Assembly: GCF_011090185.1 (NCBI RefSeq)
Contig: NZ_JAAFGS010000004.1
Span: forward strand, 496,001 to 560,000
DNA: 64,000 nt
Source of the DNA: Saccharibacillus alkalitolerans
GTDB lineage: Bacteria > Bacillota > Bacilli > Paenibacillales > Paenibacillaceae
Direction of reading: 5' to 3'
The position numbers were made by a program, and so were the translations under genes. The notes beneath the pieces are model-generated. The model searched no databases, was not told the origin of the DNA, and was given only the letters and a program-made list of their open reading frames with translations. Below are positions 7,632 to 17,196 of this stretch, piece after piece. The stretch's first letter is position 1. Each line of letters begins with the position of its first letter.

Positions 7632-8201
7632 AAAAACGGGCCGCATCCTTCGCTTTCCGGCGAGCGGATGCGGCTGTTGGCGCTCCCGCGTCTGTTGCAA
7701 AAATGCCTATCTCGCAGATGTCACGATTCCGCCATTTTTATGGAGTCCCGCGTCGTTTCTCCCGGCCGCTGAATCGTGCGACGGTTCGCAGCCGTCTCTT
7801 TGTTCTTGCTCAGTCCTCGCCCTTTTTGGACGGTCGCACACTCCCTGATCGTTCTTCTCTCGAAAAATGTCGCTTTTTTGCGACGACCCGCTTCCTTTTT
7901 CTTTGTCCCTTTACGCCCGATCCGAGCAACCTTCCAAGCCTCCCAACCCCGATTTCTGAACGGATGAGATTGAGTTCGAATGAAAATCACCGTACTTTTC
8001 ACCTGTCTCCGCTAATCTCCGTCGCTTTTTTGCTACACTTTCCGGAGCGCTCCCGGGACATCCCTAATGCCGTTGACGATCTTTTTCTCCGGCGTTATTC
8101 TGCAAGTGAAAGGTTTCACATTATCTCTCGCGGCATAAAGTGAATACATTCACATTATCGGAAACAATGGCTTATCCATTCTTATAGAGGAGTGAGTACA
8201 C
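7632..8201. other. Intergenic region of 570 bp without a credible gene
   Basis: It starts with a GC-rich hairpin (7640-7673: CCGCATCC paired with GGATGCGG) that has no T run on the plus side, followed by about 430 bp of C- and T-rich sequence in which I see no coding bias or ribosome site. It ends in the paired palindromes at 8106-8153 before the CoA-transferase gene. Confidence 0.5.
8106..8153. promoter_or_regulatory. Two GTGAA-N4-TTCAC palindromes, probable operators
   Basis: GTGAAAGGTTTCAC (8106-8119) and GTGAATACATTCAC (8140-8153) are both followed by ATTATC, so the repeated unit is about 20 bp with a 34-bp period. They lie 49-96 bp before the CoA-transferase start, where a repressor or activator would control it. 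The protein that binds is not identified. Confidence 0.6.
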
Positions 8202-9803
8202 ATGTCTAAAGTGATTACGGCCGCGGAAGCGGCAGCGCTGATCAAGGACGGAGATACGGTGGCGGCGAGCGGCTTCGGCCTCTCCTGCTGGGCGGAAGAA
8301 ATGGGGATCGCGATCGAACAGCGCTTCCTGGACAGCGGGGCGCCGCGCAATCTGACGGTGATCCACGCCAGCGCCGTCGGCAACCGCCGCGAGAAAGGCA
8401 TGAGCCGTCTCGGGCACGAAGGATTGATCAAACGCTGGATCGGAGGCATCGCCATCGCTTCGCCGGGCATGGCCAAGCTGATCGAGGAAGACAAATGCGA
8501 AGCGTACAATCTGCCGCAGGGCGTCATCACGCAGCTGTTCCGCGAGATCGCGGCCAAGCGTCCGGGCGTCATTACCAAGGTCGGCCTCGAGACGTTCGTC
8601 GATCCGCGGCTCGAAGGCGGCCGGATGTCGCCGTCGTCGAAAGAAGACCTGGTGAAGGTGATCGAGCTGGAAGGCGAGGAATGGCTCTTCTATAAGACGT
8701 TCCCGATTCAAGTCGCGCTGATCCGCGGCACGGTCGCCGACGAGAACGGCAACCTGACGCTGGAGAAGGAAGGGCTTCATATGGAAGTGCTCCCGATCGC
8801 CCAAGCTGTGCGCAACTCCGGCGGCATCGTCATCGCGCAGGTCGAGACGGTCGCCAAGAACGGCACGCTGAGCCCGAAAGACGTCAAAGTGCCGGGCATC
8901 CTGATCGACCACTTGGTCATCGCCAAGCCGGAGAACCATTTCCAAACGGAGAACACCCAGTACAACCCGGCCTTCTCCGGCCATGTGAAGGTACCGCTCG
9001 AAGATATCGAGACCCTTCCGCTTGACGAGCGCAAAGTGATCTCCCGGCGCTCCGCCGCCGAACTTCAGCCGAACACGATTCTGAACCTCGGCGTCGGCAT
9101 CCCGGTCAACGTCTCCACGGTAGCCGCCGAAGAAGGCGTAAGCGATCAGCTGATTCTGACCACGGAAGCCGGATCGGTCGGCGGCGTCCCGGCCGGACTG
9201 AAAGATTTCGGCCACGCCTACAATTCCGAAGCGATCGTCGATCACGATTCGCAGTTCGACTTCTACGACGGCGGCGGCATCGACCTGTCGGTGCTCGGCC
9301 TGGCGCAGACGGACCGGTTCGGCAACGTCAACGTCAGCAAATTCGGCACCCGGGTCGCCGGCTGCGGTGGCTTCATCAACATCTCGCAGGCCGCCAAGAA
9401 GCTGGTGTTCGCCGGAACGTTCACGGCCGGAGGATTGGAAGTCCGGGTCGAAGACGGCAGGCTTCAGATCGTGCAGGAAGGCAAAGCCAAGAAATTCCTG
9501 AAGGACGTGCAGCAGGTAACGTTCAGCGGCTCCTACGCCGCCAAAGTCGGCCAGCCCGTCATCTACGTCACGGAACGCGCCGTATTCGAACTTCGCGAAG
9601 GCGTCATGACGCTGACCGAGATCGCGCCGGGCATCGACCTTCAGCGCGACATCCTGGGTCAGATGGAATTCGAACCCGCGATCGCGGCGGATCTCAAACC
9701 GATGGACCCGGATATGTTCCGCGAGTCGTGGGGCCGTCTGAAATCGATCATCGAAGAGCGCAAATCGCGGCAAGCGCCGCAAGAGCCGGTTACCGTCGGC
9801 TAA
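8202..9803 (+). CDS. Fused acyl-CoA:carboxylate CoA-transferase (YdiF/Pct type)
   Basis: A 533-residue protein carrying the alpha and beta halves of a class I CoA-transferase in one chain. The N-terminal half has KDGDTVAASGFG and the C-terminal half NLGVGIPVNV. Glu322 in LTTEAGSVGGVPAG is the likely catalytic glutamate that forms the CoA thioester. The family moves CoA between acyl-CoA and short-chain acids such as acetate, propionate or lactate. It starts 6 nt after a GGAG-containing site. It heads an organic-acid cluster with an OFA-type antiporter and two palindromic operators upstream. Confidence 0.9.
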   Translation: MSKVITAAEAAALIKDGDTVAASGFGLSCWAEEMGIAIEQRFLDSGAPRNLTVIHASAVGNRREKGMSRLGHEGLIKRWIGGIAIASPGMAKLIEEDKCEAYNLPQGVITQLFREIAAKRPGVITKVGLETFVDPRLEGGRMSPSSKEDLVKVIELEGEEWLFYKTFPIQVALIRGTVADENGNLTLEKEGLHMEVLPIAQAVRNSGGIVIAQVETVAKNGTLSPKDVKVPGILIDHLVIAKPENHFQTENTQYNPAFSGHVKVPLEDIETLPLDERKVISRRSAAELQPNTILNLGVGIPVNVSTVAAEEGVSDQLILTTEAGSVGGVPAGLKDFGHAYNSEAIVDHDSQFDFYDGGGIDLSVLGLAQTDRFGNVNVSKFGTRVAGCGGFINISQAAKKLVFAGTFTAGGLEVRVEDGRLQIVQEGKAKKFLKDVQQVTFSGSYAAKVGQPVIYVTERAVFELREGVMTLTEIAPGIDLQRDILGQMEFEPAIAADLKPMDPDMFRESWGRLKSIIEERKSRQAPQEPVTVG

Positions 9804-9830
9804 TTCCCCATAACGAGGAGATACCAAGCC

Positions 9831-11087
9831 ATGAATCCAACCGTTCAACAACCGCAGCTTAACCGCTGGACCATCCTGATCGCTTCCGTTCTGATCAATA
9901 TCTGCGTCGGCTCGATCTACGCGTTCAGCGTGTTCGCCATGCCGCTCAGCAAAGTATTCGACGCCACCATGCCGCAAATCATGATGGCCTTCACCATCAA
10001 CGCGGCCATCTCGCCGATTCCGATGATACTCGGCGGCAAGCTCGTCGACAAAGGCGGCGCCCGTACCGCCATCTTCCTCGGCGGCGCCATGTTCGGCGTA
10101 GGCTTTATCCTGTCGGGTCTCGCCAGCGCGCCGTGGATGCTGTACCTGACTTACGGCGTCGTTACCGGTATCGGCCAAGGCATCGTGTACTCGGCCACCA
10201 TCGGCAACACCGTCAAGCTCTTCCCGGACAAAAGGGGCCTGGCAGCCGGTCTCGTTACGGCCGGCTACGGCGGCGGCACGATCGTGATCGCCCCGATCGC
10301 CAACTCCCTGATCACCGGCTCCGGCGTGCAATCGGCCATGATGATGCTCGGCGCCGCGTTCCTGGTCATTATCCTCGGCTGCGGCACGCTGGTCAAAGCC
10401 GCTCCGGTCGGCTACGTTCCGCAGGGCTGGACACCGCCGGTTACGGCCGGACGTCCGGGCGGAATCAATTACAACTGGACCGAAATCATCCGCAAACCGA
10501 TCTTCTACGTCATCGCCTGCCTGTTCCTGATCGGCGCGCTGTCCGGCATGATGGTAACGTCCAACGCCTCGATCATCGGCCAAACGATGTTCGGCCTGAC
10601 CGCCGCTACGGCTGCCCTGTTCGTCAGCCTGTATTCGCTCAGCAACTGCCTCGGCCGCATCGTCTGGGGCGCGGTATCCGACCGTATCGGACGCACCAAA
10701 TGCCTGATGGCGATCTATATCGTCATCGCGGCCATGATGCTGACCATCGCTCTGTCGTCTTCGGTGGTGGGATTCGCGGTCGCCATCATCGGCATCGGTC
10801 TCTGCTTCGGCGGCACGATGGGCATCTTCCCTTCGATCGTCGGCGAGAAGTTCGGCATGAAATATTACGGCGTCAACTACGGCGTGACCTTTATCGGCTA
10901 CTCGGGCGCCGCGTTCTTCGGTCCCCGCATCGCCGGTTCGGTCGCCGCCGCGAACAACGGCGCTTTCACCAACGCGTTCTATATCGCGCTCGTCATCGCC
11001 CTGATCGGCTTCGCGCTCACTTTCGTCTATCAGGCGATGGAGAAAAAACAGGCGGCGGCGCCGATCGAGCCGACCCGCGCGGCATGA
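9831..11087 (+). CDS. OFA-family MFS transporter (oxalate/formate antiporter type)
   Basis: A 418-residue, 12-segment major facilitator. The opening RWTILIASVLINICVGSIYAFSVF and the loop GGKLVDKGGARTA are characteristic of the OFA family, which exchanges small organic anions (oxalate/formate; pyruvate for YhjX). It lies 27 bp after the CoA-transferase gene with a GAGGAG ribosome site, so the two almost certainly form an operon. A fitting role is import of the carboxylate that the transferase activates, or export of the acid it releases. Confidence 0.9.
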   Translation: MNPTVQQPQLNRWTILIASVLINICVGSIYAFSVFAMPLSKVFDATMPQIMMAFTINAAISPIPMILGGKLVDKGGARTAIFLGGAMFGVGFILSGLASAPWMLYLTYGVVTGIGQGIVYSATIGNTVKLFPDKRGLAAGLVTAGYGGGTIVIAPIANSLITGSGVQSAMMMLGAAFLVIILGCGTLVKAAPVGYVPQGWTPPVTAGRPGGINYNWTEIIRKPIFYVIACLFLIGALSGMMVTSNASIIGQTMFGLTAATAALFVSLYSLSNCLGRIVWGAVSDRIGRTKCLMAIYIVIAAMMLTIALSSSVVGFAVAIIGIGLCFGGTMGIFPSIVGEKFGMKYYGVNYGVTFIGYSGAAFFGPRIAGSVAAANNGAFTNAFYIALVIALIGFALTFVYQAMEKKQAAAPIEPTRAA

Positions 11088-11285
11088 TTTCGGATCGCTT
11101 CACCGCGGCCGCTTAATCCGCTCGTCAACCGATACACGTTCCGAGAGTCACATCCCATTCCTGTATAGGAAGCAAGGCGTCCGAAGCTCGAAGATTCCTT
11201 TCGATAAACGAAAGAGCCTCCGCTTCGGGCGCCGAACGCTTCGTTATTACTTCAAAATTTACTTTAAAAATCGGAGGAATCAATC

Positions 11286-12245
11286 ATGACTATTACCGAA
11301 CTGCTGGGCATCCAATATCCGATCTTCCAGGGCGCCATGGCGCAGATCGCGCGCGAGCCGCTCGTCAGCGCCGTATCGAACGCGGGCGGCCTCGGCATTG
11401 TCGGCTCCGGCGGCATGAGCGCCGACGTGCTGCGCGAAGAAATCCGCAAAGTCAAAGCCGCAACCGACAAGCCATTTGCCGTCAATCTGATGCTTATGAT
11501 GCCGAACATTCCCGAACTGATTCAGGTGATCGTCGAAGAAGAGGTCAAGATCGTCACGACGGGCGCCGGTACGCCGGCTCCGTATATGGCAGCCCTTAAA
11601 GAACACGGCATCAAGGTGATCGCGGTCATTCCGTCCGTCAAGATCGCCAAAAAGATGGAAGCGCTCGGCGTGGACGCGCTCGTGGCCGAAGGTACCGAAG
11701 CCGGCGGCCATGTCGGCGAAACGACGACGATGGCATTGGTTCCGCAGGTCGTAAGCGCCGTGTCCATTCCGGTCGTCGCGGCAGGCGGCGTGGCCGACGG
11801 ACGGGGAATCGCGGCGGCATTCGCGCTCGGCGCGCAGGGCGTGCAGGTCGGCACGCGCTTCCTGACCACGTTCGAGTGCCCGACGCACGAGAACTTCAAG
11901 CAGGCGGTGCTCGACGCCGACGACACGAGCACGACCGTGACCGGCCGCAGCATCGGCGGTCCGGTGCGCAGCATCAAGAACAGCATGATCGCCGAGTTCC
12001 TCAAGCTGGAGAACGAGCATGCTTCGCGCGAAGAGCTGGAGAAGATCAGTCTGGGTTCCCTGCGCCGCGCGGTATTCGAAGGCGATACCGACCGCGGTTC
12101 GGTCATGGCCGGACAGATCGCCGGTCTGTGCAACGAGCTGACTTCCGTCGAAGAGATGATCACGGGCATGTTCGAAGAAGCGCAGCTGCTGCTTCAGCGT
12201 CTGGGCGGATTGACCATTACGGCGAAGACGCCGGTTCAAGCTTAA
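11286..12245 (+). CDS. fabK: FabK-like enoyl-ACP reductase / nitronate monooxygenase family
   Basis: A 319-residue FMN-dependent TIM-barrel protein. It shows the opening ITELLGIQYPIFQGAMA, TTGAGTPAPY, the histidine motif EGTEAGGHVGE (about residues 138-148), and AAGGVADGRGIAAAFALGAQGVQVGTRF. The length and the overall match favour FabK (enoyl-ACP reductase II) over a plain nitronate monooxygenase, but the two share the fold and sequence alone does not prove the substrate. It is about 200 bp after the transporter gene and has its own ribosome site (TCGGAGG); two TTACTTNAAAA repeats 12 bp apart lie in its leader (11247-11269). Confidence 0.8.
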   Translation: MTITELLGIQYPIFQGAMAQIAREPLVSAVSNAGGLGIVGSGGMSADVLREEIRKVKAATDKPFAVNLMLMMPNIPELIQVIVEEEVKIVTTGAGTPAPYMAALKEHGIKVIAVIPSVKIAKKMEALGVDALVAEGTEAGGHVGETTTMALVPQVVSAVSIPVVAAGGVADGRGIAAAFALGAQGVQVGTRFLTTFECPTHENFKQAVLDADDTSTTVTGRSIGGPVRSIKNSMIAEFLKLENEHASREELEKISLGSLRRAVFEGDTDRGSVMAGQIAGLCNELTSVEEMITGMFEEAQLLLQRLGGLTITAKTPVQA

Positions 12246-12272
12246 GTTCGTACCGCTCGCAAAGCGGCTTCG

Positions 12273-12313
12273 GCCGGGAAGACTTCTTTCGGAAGCCTTC
12301 CCGGCTTTTTTAT
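12273..12313 (+). terminator. Terminator after the FabK-like gene
   Basis: GCCGGGAAG pairs with CTTCCCGGC around an inner CTTC/GGAAG stem, followed by six T. Confidence 0.88.
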
Positions 12314-12428
12314 GCCGTCATACGGCAAAAGGCGAACTTTGCCCTTTACCCGGCGACGCGCTTTGTGTTACGTATGACTTAGCAAGCGGCGTCCGCCGCC
12401 TGCCATTCCAATCCGAGAGGTGATCGTT

Positions 12429-13823
12429 ATGAACCGAAGCGGGGATATCCGGGCCGACGAATATGCCGGCTTGATCGACGGTCAATCGCCCGGCACGCTT
12501 TTCGTTACCGACGCCTGGGGCAATATTCTCATTTCCAACGAATTCACGGCGCTCACGATCGGCATCCCGCTCGAGGAACTGCTGAAATATAACGTCCAGG
12601 ATCTCGTCAAAGCCGGCTACTACAGCGATTCCGTCACCATGAAAGCGATCGGAACGAAAAAGAAAGTCTCGATGGTCATCCGTACCGTCCAAGGATTCAA
12701 CGTCATGTCCACCGCCACCCCGATCCTTAATCAGGAAGGCGAAGTTCAGCTCGTCGTCACCGGTTCCAACAGCTATCCCGGCGAGCCGATGCGCGAGCAG
12801 ACCGCCTCGGCCCCTCCGCCGGCCGCAAGAGCGCGGCGCCATCATCGCCCGGACGCGGACAGCGCCGCGGGCATCATCGCCGAGAGCCTGGCCATGAAGC
12901 AGATTATCCAGGTCTGCAACCAGATCGCCTCCTACGACAGCAAAGTGCTGATTCTCGGCGAATCCGGCACGGGCAAAGAGATCGTCGCCAAGTATATCCA
13001 CCGCAAAAGCGCCAAGTGGAACGGTCCGTTCATTCCCGTCAACTGCGCGGCCATTCCGGCCGACTCGTTCGAATACGAGCTGTTCGGGCGCGAGGCGCGG
13101 ACGCCGGACGCCCAAGACGGCAAAAAAGGATTGGTCGAGCTGGCCGCCGGCGGCGTGCTGTTCCTCGACGAGATCGCGGAGATGCCGCTCGATATGCAGG
13201 CCAAGCTGCTGCACGTGCTCGAAAGCAGCGAGCTGCGCCGCATCGGCGGCACGGAGCCGATCCCGGTCTGCTGCCGGGTCATCTGCGCCACCAACCGCGA
13301 TCTGTGGAGCATGGTGCAGCAGGGGCAGTTCCGCGAAGACCTGTATTACCGGATCAACGTCATTCCGATCCATATTCCGCCCCTGCGCAGCCGCAAGCCC
13401 GATCTGGTCGGCCTGACGTCGAGTTTCATCGCGCATTTTAACGCCGCTTACGGCAAGCGCTATATGCTGGGCGCGGAGGAGTTTCGGCATATTTTGGATC
13501 AGCCCTGGCACGGCAACGCGCGGGAGCTGCGCAATTACATCGAACGGCTGGTCATCACCGGCAGCGTCCCGTCCGGCGCCTTATCCGACGAAGACGGCAT
13601 GGCGGACGCTTTTGCGCTCGACCATTTTATCGGCCGCAACCGGGAACGCGCCGGCTCGCTCAAAGACTTTACCGCGCTTACGGAAGGACGCTTCATCAAG
13701 CAGATGCTGACCGAGTGCGGAGGCAATGCGGCGGAAGCCGCCAAGCGTCTGGGAATAGACCGCTCCGTCGTCTATCGCAAGCTCAAGAAGATGGAAGAGG
13801 TGCTGGGAAAAGGACCCGAATAA
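12429..13823 (+). CDS. PAS-AAA-Fis regulator lacking the GAFTGA loop
   Basis: A 464-residue protein built like a sigma-54 enhancer-binding protein: an N-terminal PAS-like domain (about 15-125), an AAA+ domain (about 145-375) with Walker A GESGTGKE, Walker B GGVLFLDEI and DLYYRINVIPI, and a C-terminal Fis-type helix-turn-helix (NAAEAAKRLGIDRSVVYRKLKKM). The segment after ELFG, where GAFTGA contacts sigma-54, reads REARTPDAQDG, so the motif is gone. Like TyrR it may therefore work with the main sigma factor. The ATG at 12429 follows GAGAGGTGAT. Its position suggests control of the organic-acid cluster. Confidence 0.85.
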   Translation: MNRSGDIRADEYAGLIDGQSPGTLFVTDAWGNILISNEFTALTIGIPLEELLKYNVQDLVKAGYYSDSVTMKAIGTKKKVSMVIRTVQGFNVMSTATPILNQEGEVQLVVTGSNSYPGEPMREQTASAPPPAARARRHHRPDADSAAGIIAESLAMKQIIQVCNQIASYDSKVLILGESGTGKEIVAKYIHRKSAKWNGPFIPVNCAAIPADSFEYELFGREARTPDAQDGKKGLVELAAGGVLFLDEIAEMPLDMQAKLLHVLESSELRRIGGTEPIPVCCRVICATNRDLWSMVQQGQFREDLYYRINVIPIHIPPLRSRKPDLVGLTSSFIAHFNAAYGKRYMLGAEEFRHILDQPWHGNARELRNYIERLVITGSVPSGALSDEDGMADAFALDHFIGRNRERAGSLKDFTALTEGRFIKQMLTECGGNAAEAAKRLGIDRSVVYRKLKKMEEVLGKGPE

Positions 13824-13960
13824 GCGCGAAGCATGAGGCAGCGCGCTCCGTCCCCGGTCGGATTCGTCCGTGCCGGGGATCAATGTGTCCGGCCGGCATC
13901 CGCGCGGATGGTTCGGCGGATATCGCAGCGGCCGCAGGAAGTCTTTCCGGGCCGCTCCGC

Positions 13961-14869
13961 TTACGTCGATGACGGGGATCCGTTCGAGCTTTCCTCCCTT
14001 TTTTTGTACGCCAGCGGCGTCATGCCCGTCTTCATTCTGAACTTTTCGATAAAGTGGCTGACGCCGGCGAATCCGACCCGATAGGCCGTTTCCGTGACGT
14101 TGGCGTCTCCGCGCAGCAGTTCCATCCCCCGCCGAATGCGGTAGTCCGTCACATAGCCGAGCGGCGTTCCGCCCAAGAATTTGTTGAAATAGCGGCAGCA
14201 CTCGGACCGGCTCAAATTCCCCGCCCGCGCGATATCCGCCAGCCGCACCGGCTCGGTATAATGGACGTGAATCCAGTTCAGCATGCTCTTCATCCGTTCG
14301 CTGCTCAGCCGCCGCTCTCCGCTCGGCTTCGGCTGCGGTCCGCCCGCAATCACGCCGCGCCACAGCTCCGCCAGCCGGGCGACGATCTCCGGTTCGTAAA
14401 AAGGCGGCCGCTCCCGGAGCAGCCGCTCCGCCTCCCCGATCCCTTCCAACATCCCTCTTCCCCCCTCCGTATCGCCGGCGAAGCGCAGATACGGCAGGCC
14501 GGCGGCGCCCACGTACGGGGCCAGATAGGCACTGTGCAGCTCCGGCGGCAGCAGAAAGGCCGGCGCGGCATCGAGCGACAGATAGACGCAGCCCGAACGG
14601 GCGCGGTCTTCCGCTCCGTGCAGGCAGCCCGCATTGATGAACAATCCTTCTCCCGCTCTCAGCGTCGGCTCTTCGTCGTTGACCCGAAACACGCCTTCCC
14701 CGCGTTCGACCCGTACCCATTGAACTTCGTCATGCCAGTGCAGCGGAATATGGCCGAGCATATGCCGGTCGATGCGCGTTTCGTAGCAGGCGACCGGCAG
14801 CAGCGCCGTACGGTGCGCGGTCAGCTCGCGCAGGCTGCCGCTTTCGATGGGAAACTCCCGAACCTGCAT
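13961..14869 (-). CDS. AraC-family transcriptional regulator
   Basis: A 302-residue regulator. The N-terminal cupin half has IPLHWHDEVQWVRVERGEGVF and LRAGEGLFINAGCLH; the C-terminal half (about 190-290) has the two AraC helix-turn-helix units, including VRLADIARAGNLSRSECCRYFNKF and VTETAYRVGFAGVSHFIEKF. The ATG follows GAGGTGAGCAC. It is divergent from an EamA-type exporter at 15044, its most likely target. The ligand is unknown. Confidence 0.9.
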   Translation of the reverse strand: MQVREFPIESGSLRELTAHRTALLPVACYETRIDRHMLGHIPLHWHDEVQWVRVERGEGVFRVNDEEPTLRAGEGLFINAGCLHGAEDRARSGCVYLSLDAAPAFLLPPELHSAYLAPYVGAAGLPYLRFAGDTEGGRGMLEGIGEAERLLRERPPFYEPEIVARLAELWRGVIAGGPQPKPSGERRLSSERMKSMLNWIHVHYTEPVRLADIARAGNLSRSECCRYFNKFLGGTPLGYVTDYRIRRGMELLRGDANVTETAYRVGFAGVSHFIEKFRMKTGMTPLAYKKREESSNGSPSST

Positions 14870-15043
14870 GTGCTCACCTCAATATCTCGATAGTTTTACC
14901 GAATATTTGCGTATTTTTCGGCGTTTTTTCCGACTAAAATCATCCTATCACGATAGAACGACAGGCGACAGCGGCGTATGGGCGTCGGCTTCGGATGTTG
15001 GAACGCGAAGAAATGGACGCCGAAAGGGAGGATGAAGACGACG

Positions 15044-16099
15044 ATGAAAGAACGAGCGGGAGAGACGAACGGCGGAAAAAAGAGATACGGCGAAGCGGCG
15101 GGGGCAGCCCTGTCGGACGCTTCGACGGACGCGGTCTCAGGCCGAAAAACCGCGACCGCAGCCGAGGGCTTGCGCGGCGTATCCAGCCGTCGAACGGGAC
15201 TGTTTTTCGTCATCGCGGGCGCGACCCTGTGGGGCGTCGGCGGAACCGTCTCGCAGAAGCTGATGCATCATTACGGCGCCGATTCCGCCTGGCTGGTGAA
15301 TATCCGGCTGCTCGTCGCCGGTCCGCTGCTGCTTCTGCTGCAGTTTGCGCTGAAGGACCGCGGCCAGATTCTCGGAATCTGGAGGGACCGCCGTACCGCC
15401 CCGATGCTGCTGATCTACAGCCTCGCCGGCATGCTGGCCGTCCAGTATACCTTCTTGACGTCCATCCGCTACGGCAACGCGGCGGTCGCGACGCTGCTTC
15501 AGTACCTCTCTCCGCTCGTCGCCCTGCTGTATGTGCTGCTGCGAAGCCGCCAAGCACCGACTGCGCGGGAGATGACGACCGCAGCCCTTGCCCTGGCAGG
15601 CTGCTTCATGCTGCTGACGAACGGCTCGCTGTCGTCGCTGTCCGTTCCTGCGCCGGCAGTCGTCTGGGGCGTGCTGTCGGCGGTCGCGGCCGCTTTCTAC
15701 ACGCTGGCGGCCGTGCCTCTGCTGCGCAAATACGACTCGCTTGTCGTGGTCGGCTGGGCGATGACCGTCGGCGGATTGGCGCTGTCCGCGATTCGGCCGC
15801 CGTGGAATTCCCCATGGCCCGCGCTTGATGCCGAAGGATACGGCTATCTGGCTTTTGTACTGATCTTCGGCACGACGCTCGCATTCTGGTTCTATATCGA
15901 GAGCCTGCGCGGCCTGCCGCCGCAGGAGACGATCGTGCTCGGCAGCCTGGAGCCGCTCGCGGCGGTGCTGACGACGGTAGTCTGGCTGCACGAGCCGTTC
16001 GGGCTCTGGCAGTGGGGCGGCACGGCCTGCATCATCGCGGTCGTGCTGCTGATGAGTCTGGGCGGGAATCGGAGGCAACAGGGATCGGGACGCGTTTGA
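15044..16099 (+). CDS. EamA-family (DMT) transporter
   Basis: A 10-segment drug/metabolite transporter of about 351 residues: two EamA repeats, the first from [22 protein letters not shown], the second ending in [25 protein letters not shown] hydrophilic N-terminal stretch of about 45 residues precedes the first segment. The ATG at 15044 lies 12 nt after GGGAGG; an earlier ATG directly abuts that site. Divergent from the AraC gene. Substrate unknown. Confidence 0.85.
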   Translation: MKERAGETNGGKKRYGEAAGAALSDASTDAVSGRKTATAAEGLRGVSSRRTGLFFVIAGATLWGVGGTVSQKLMHHYGADSAWLVNIRLLVAGPLLLLLQFALKDRGQILGIWRDRRTAPMLLIYSLAGMLAVQYTFLTSIRYGNAAVATLLQYLSPLVALLYVLLRSRQAPTAREMTTAALALAGCFMLLTNGSLSSLSVPAPAVVWGVLSAVAAAFYTLAAVPLLRKYDSLVVVGWAMTVGGLALSAIRPPWNSPWPALDAEGYGYLAFVLIFGTTLAFWFYIESLRGLPPQETIVLGSLEPLAAVLTTVVWLHEPFGLWQWGGTACIIAVVLLMSLGGNRRQQGSGRV

Positions 16100-16124
16100 C
16101 GAGGCGTGCCGTCTCCGCTTTATC

Positions 16125-16312
16125 TTTAAATAAGCGCAATACTCCCCTTATTCTTCATCCCGCACCCCCTTATCAAAAATAAAAGCCGATATCCCCTTAT
16201 TTTGCGAAAAAAACGGGTTATCGGCTTATCTCACATTATATAAGGGGATATTCGGACTTATTTTCTCCTACATGCAATATTCCCGGCAAATAAGCGGATA
16301 TTTGGACTTATT
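16125..16312. repeat. Cluster of AATAAG/GGATAT repeats
   Basis: An AT-rich stretch with at least four copies of a unit of about 25 bp. The two best are TAAGGGGATATTCGGACTTA (inside 16239-16264) and TAAGCGGATATTTGGACTTA (inside 16288-16312); further, more diverged or inverted copies lie around 16125-16153 and 16170-16200. The units differ sharply in composition from the flanking genes. Part of a related string (TTATTTTGCGAAAAA) recurs near 17303-17320. No gene is seen here. Confidence 0.7.
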
Positions 16313-16408
16313 CGTCGGAACTCTGCTTGATTCGCGCCTGTTCGTGTCCAAGCGCACCTACGCATACCGGCCGAATCGGAACCTCGAAACCTTTTCCAGC
16401 TGCGCGGT

Positions 16409-17173
16409 CTAGAATCTTCCCCAATACACTTCCGTCTCGTAATCGAAAAAGACGTGTCCGTCCTGCTGCGTGGCGTCGAAGATCCGGCGCAGCTCGGCCA
16501 TCATCGGCTCGTAGTTCGGGTGTCCGGGCGCGGGGGCGTACGACGAAGAATTCAAGCGGCCGCTCAGTCCTTCGAAGTCGAATACCTGACGGTTGACGAA
16601 CTTCGCCAGCGTCATCCGGCCTTCTCCGAAAAAGCGTTCCAGTTCTTCCGTTTCGATATTCGACGTGTTCCGATGGTTCACCTGATGATAATCCGTTCCG
16701 TAATCCTGCAGCAGCCGCTCGTACGCTTCGAGGAACGGCGAGCCTTCGGTCAGACGGTTGTTCCAGATCAGCGCGACCGGGCCGCCGGGCTTCAGAATCC
16801 GCTGGAACTCCTCCCGCGCCTCCTCCCGGTCGAACCAATGAAACGCCTGCGCGCACACGATCGCGCACACGCTGCCGTCCGGCAGCCCGGTCCGCTCGGC
16901 AGCGGCGTCGACCGTCCGATAACCCGGCCGGCCGCTTAATTCTTTTTCCGCCGCGCTTCGCATATCGCCGTTCGGCTCTACCGCGATCACCTCGCTGCCC
17001 CGATCCAACAGCAGCCCGGAAAAGATGCCGGTTCCCGCTCCGATATCCGCGATTTTCTCCGCCTCCGCGAAGCCGGATTCGTTATACAGATAATCGAGCG
17101 CTTCCGCCGGATAACCCGGGCGGTATTTAACGTAAGCCTCTACCCGCTCGGAAAAACGCTGTTTGCTGTCCAT
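16409..17173 (-). CDS. Class I SAM-dependent methyltransferase
   Basis: A 254-residue methyltransferase with a standard Rossmann domain: motif I IADIGAGTGIFSGLLL (about 40-55), the acidic VIAVEPN, and AIVCAQAFHWFD followed by RILKPGGPVALIWNN. The HWFD element is typical of small-molecule methyltransferases of the UbiE/Tam-like type. The ATG at 17173 follows GGGAGGG; a longer in-frame start is poorer. Two palindromes directly upstream (17197-17232) indicate a repressor. The substrate is unknown. Confidence 0.88.
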   Translation of the reverse strand: MDSKQRFSERVEAYVKYRPGYPAEALDYLYNESGFAEAEKIADIGAGTGIFSGLLLDRGSEVIAVEPNGDMRSAAEKELSGRPGYRTVDAAAERTGLPDGSVCAIVCAQAFHWFDREEAREEFQRILKPGGPVALIWNNRLTEGSPFLEAYERLLQDYGTDYHQVNHRNTSNIETEELERFFGEGRMTLAKFVNRQVFDFEGLSGRLNSSSYAPAPGHPNYEPMMAELRRIFDATQQDGHVFFDYETEVYWGRF

Positions 17174-17196
17174 TTTGCGGTCCCTCCCAAAGTTAA

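Noticed and set aside
7681-7720. Possible sigma-54 promoter (TTGGCGC ... TTGC) before the CoA-transferase gene
   Set aside because: The GG and GC pairs are 16 bp apart instead of 10, and the site is over 480 bp from the gene.
7721-8002. 93-codon open frame on the minus strand between the CdsA-like and CoA-transferase genes
   Set aside because: The product is Arg/Lys/Thr-rich and of low complexity, there is no ribosome site, and the codon choice is unlike that of the neighbours.
11247-11269. TTACTTCAAAA/TTACTTTAAAA repeats as a FabT or FapR site before the FabK-like gene
   Set aside because: They do not match the known palindromic consensus of either regulator; kept only as a remark in the gene entry.
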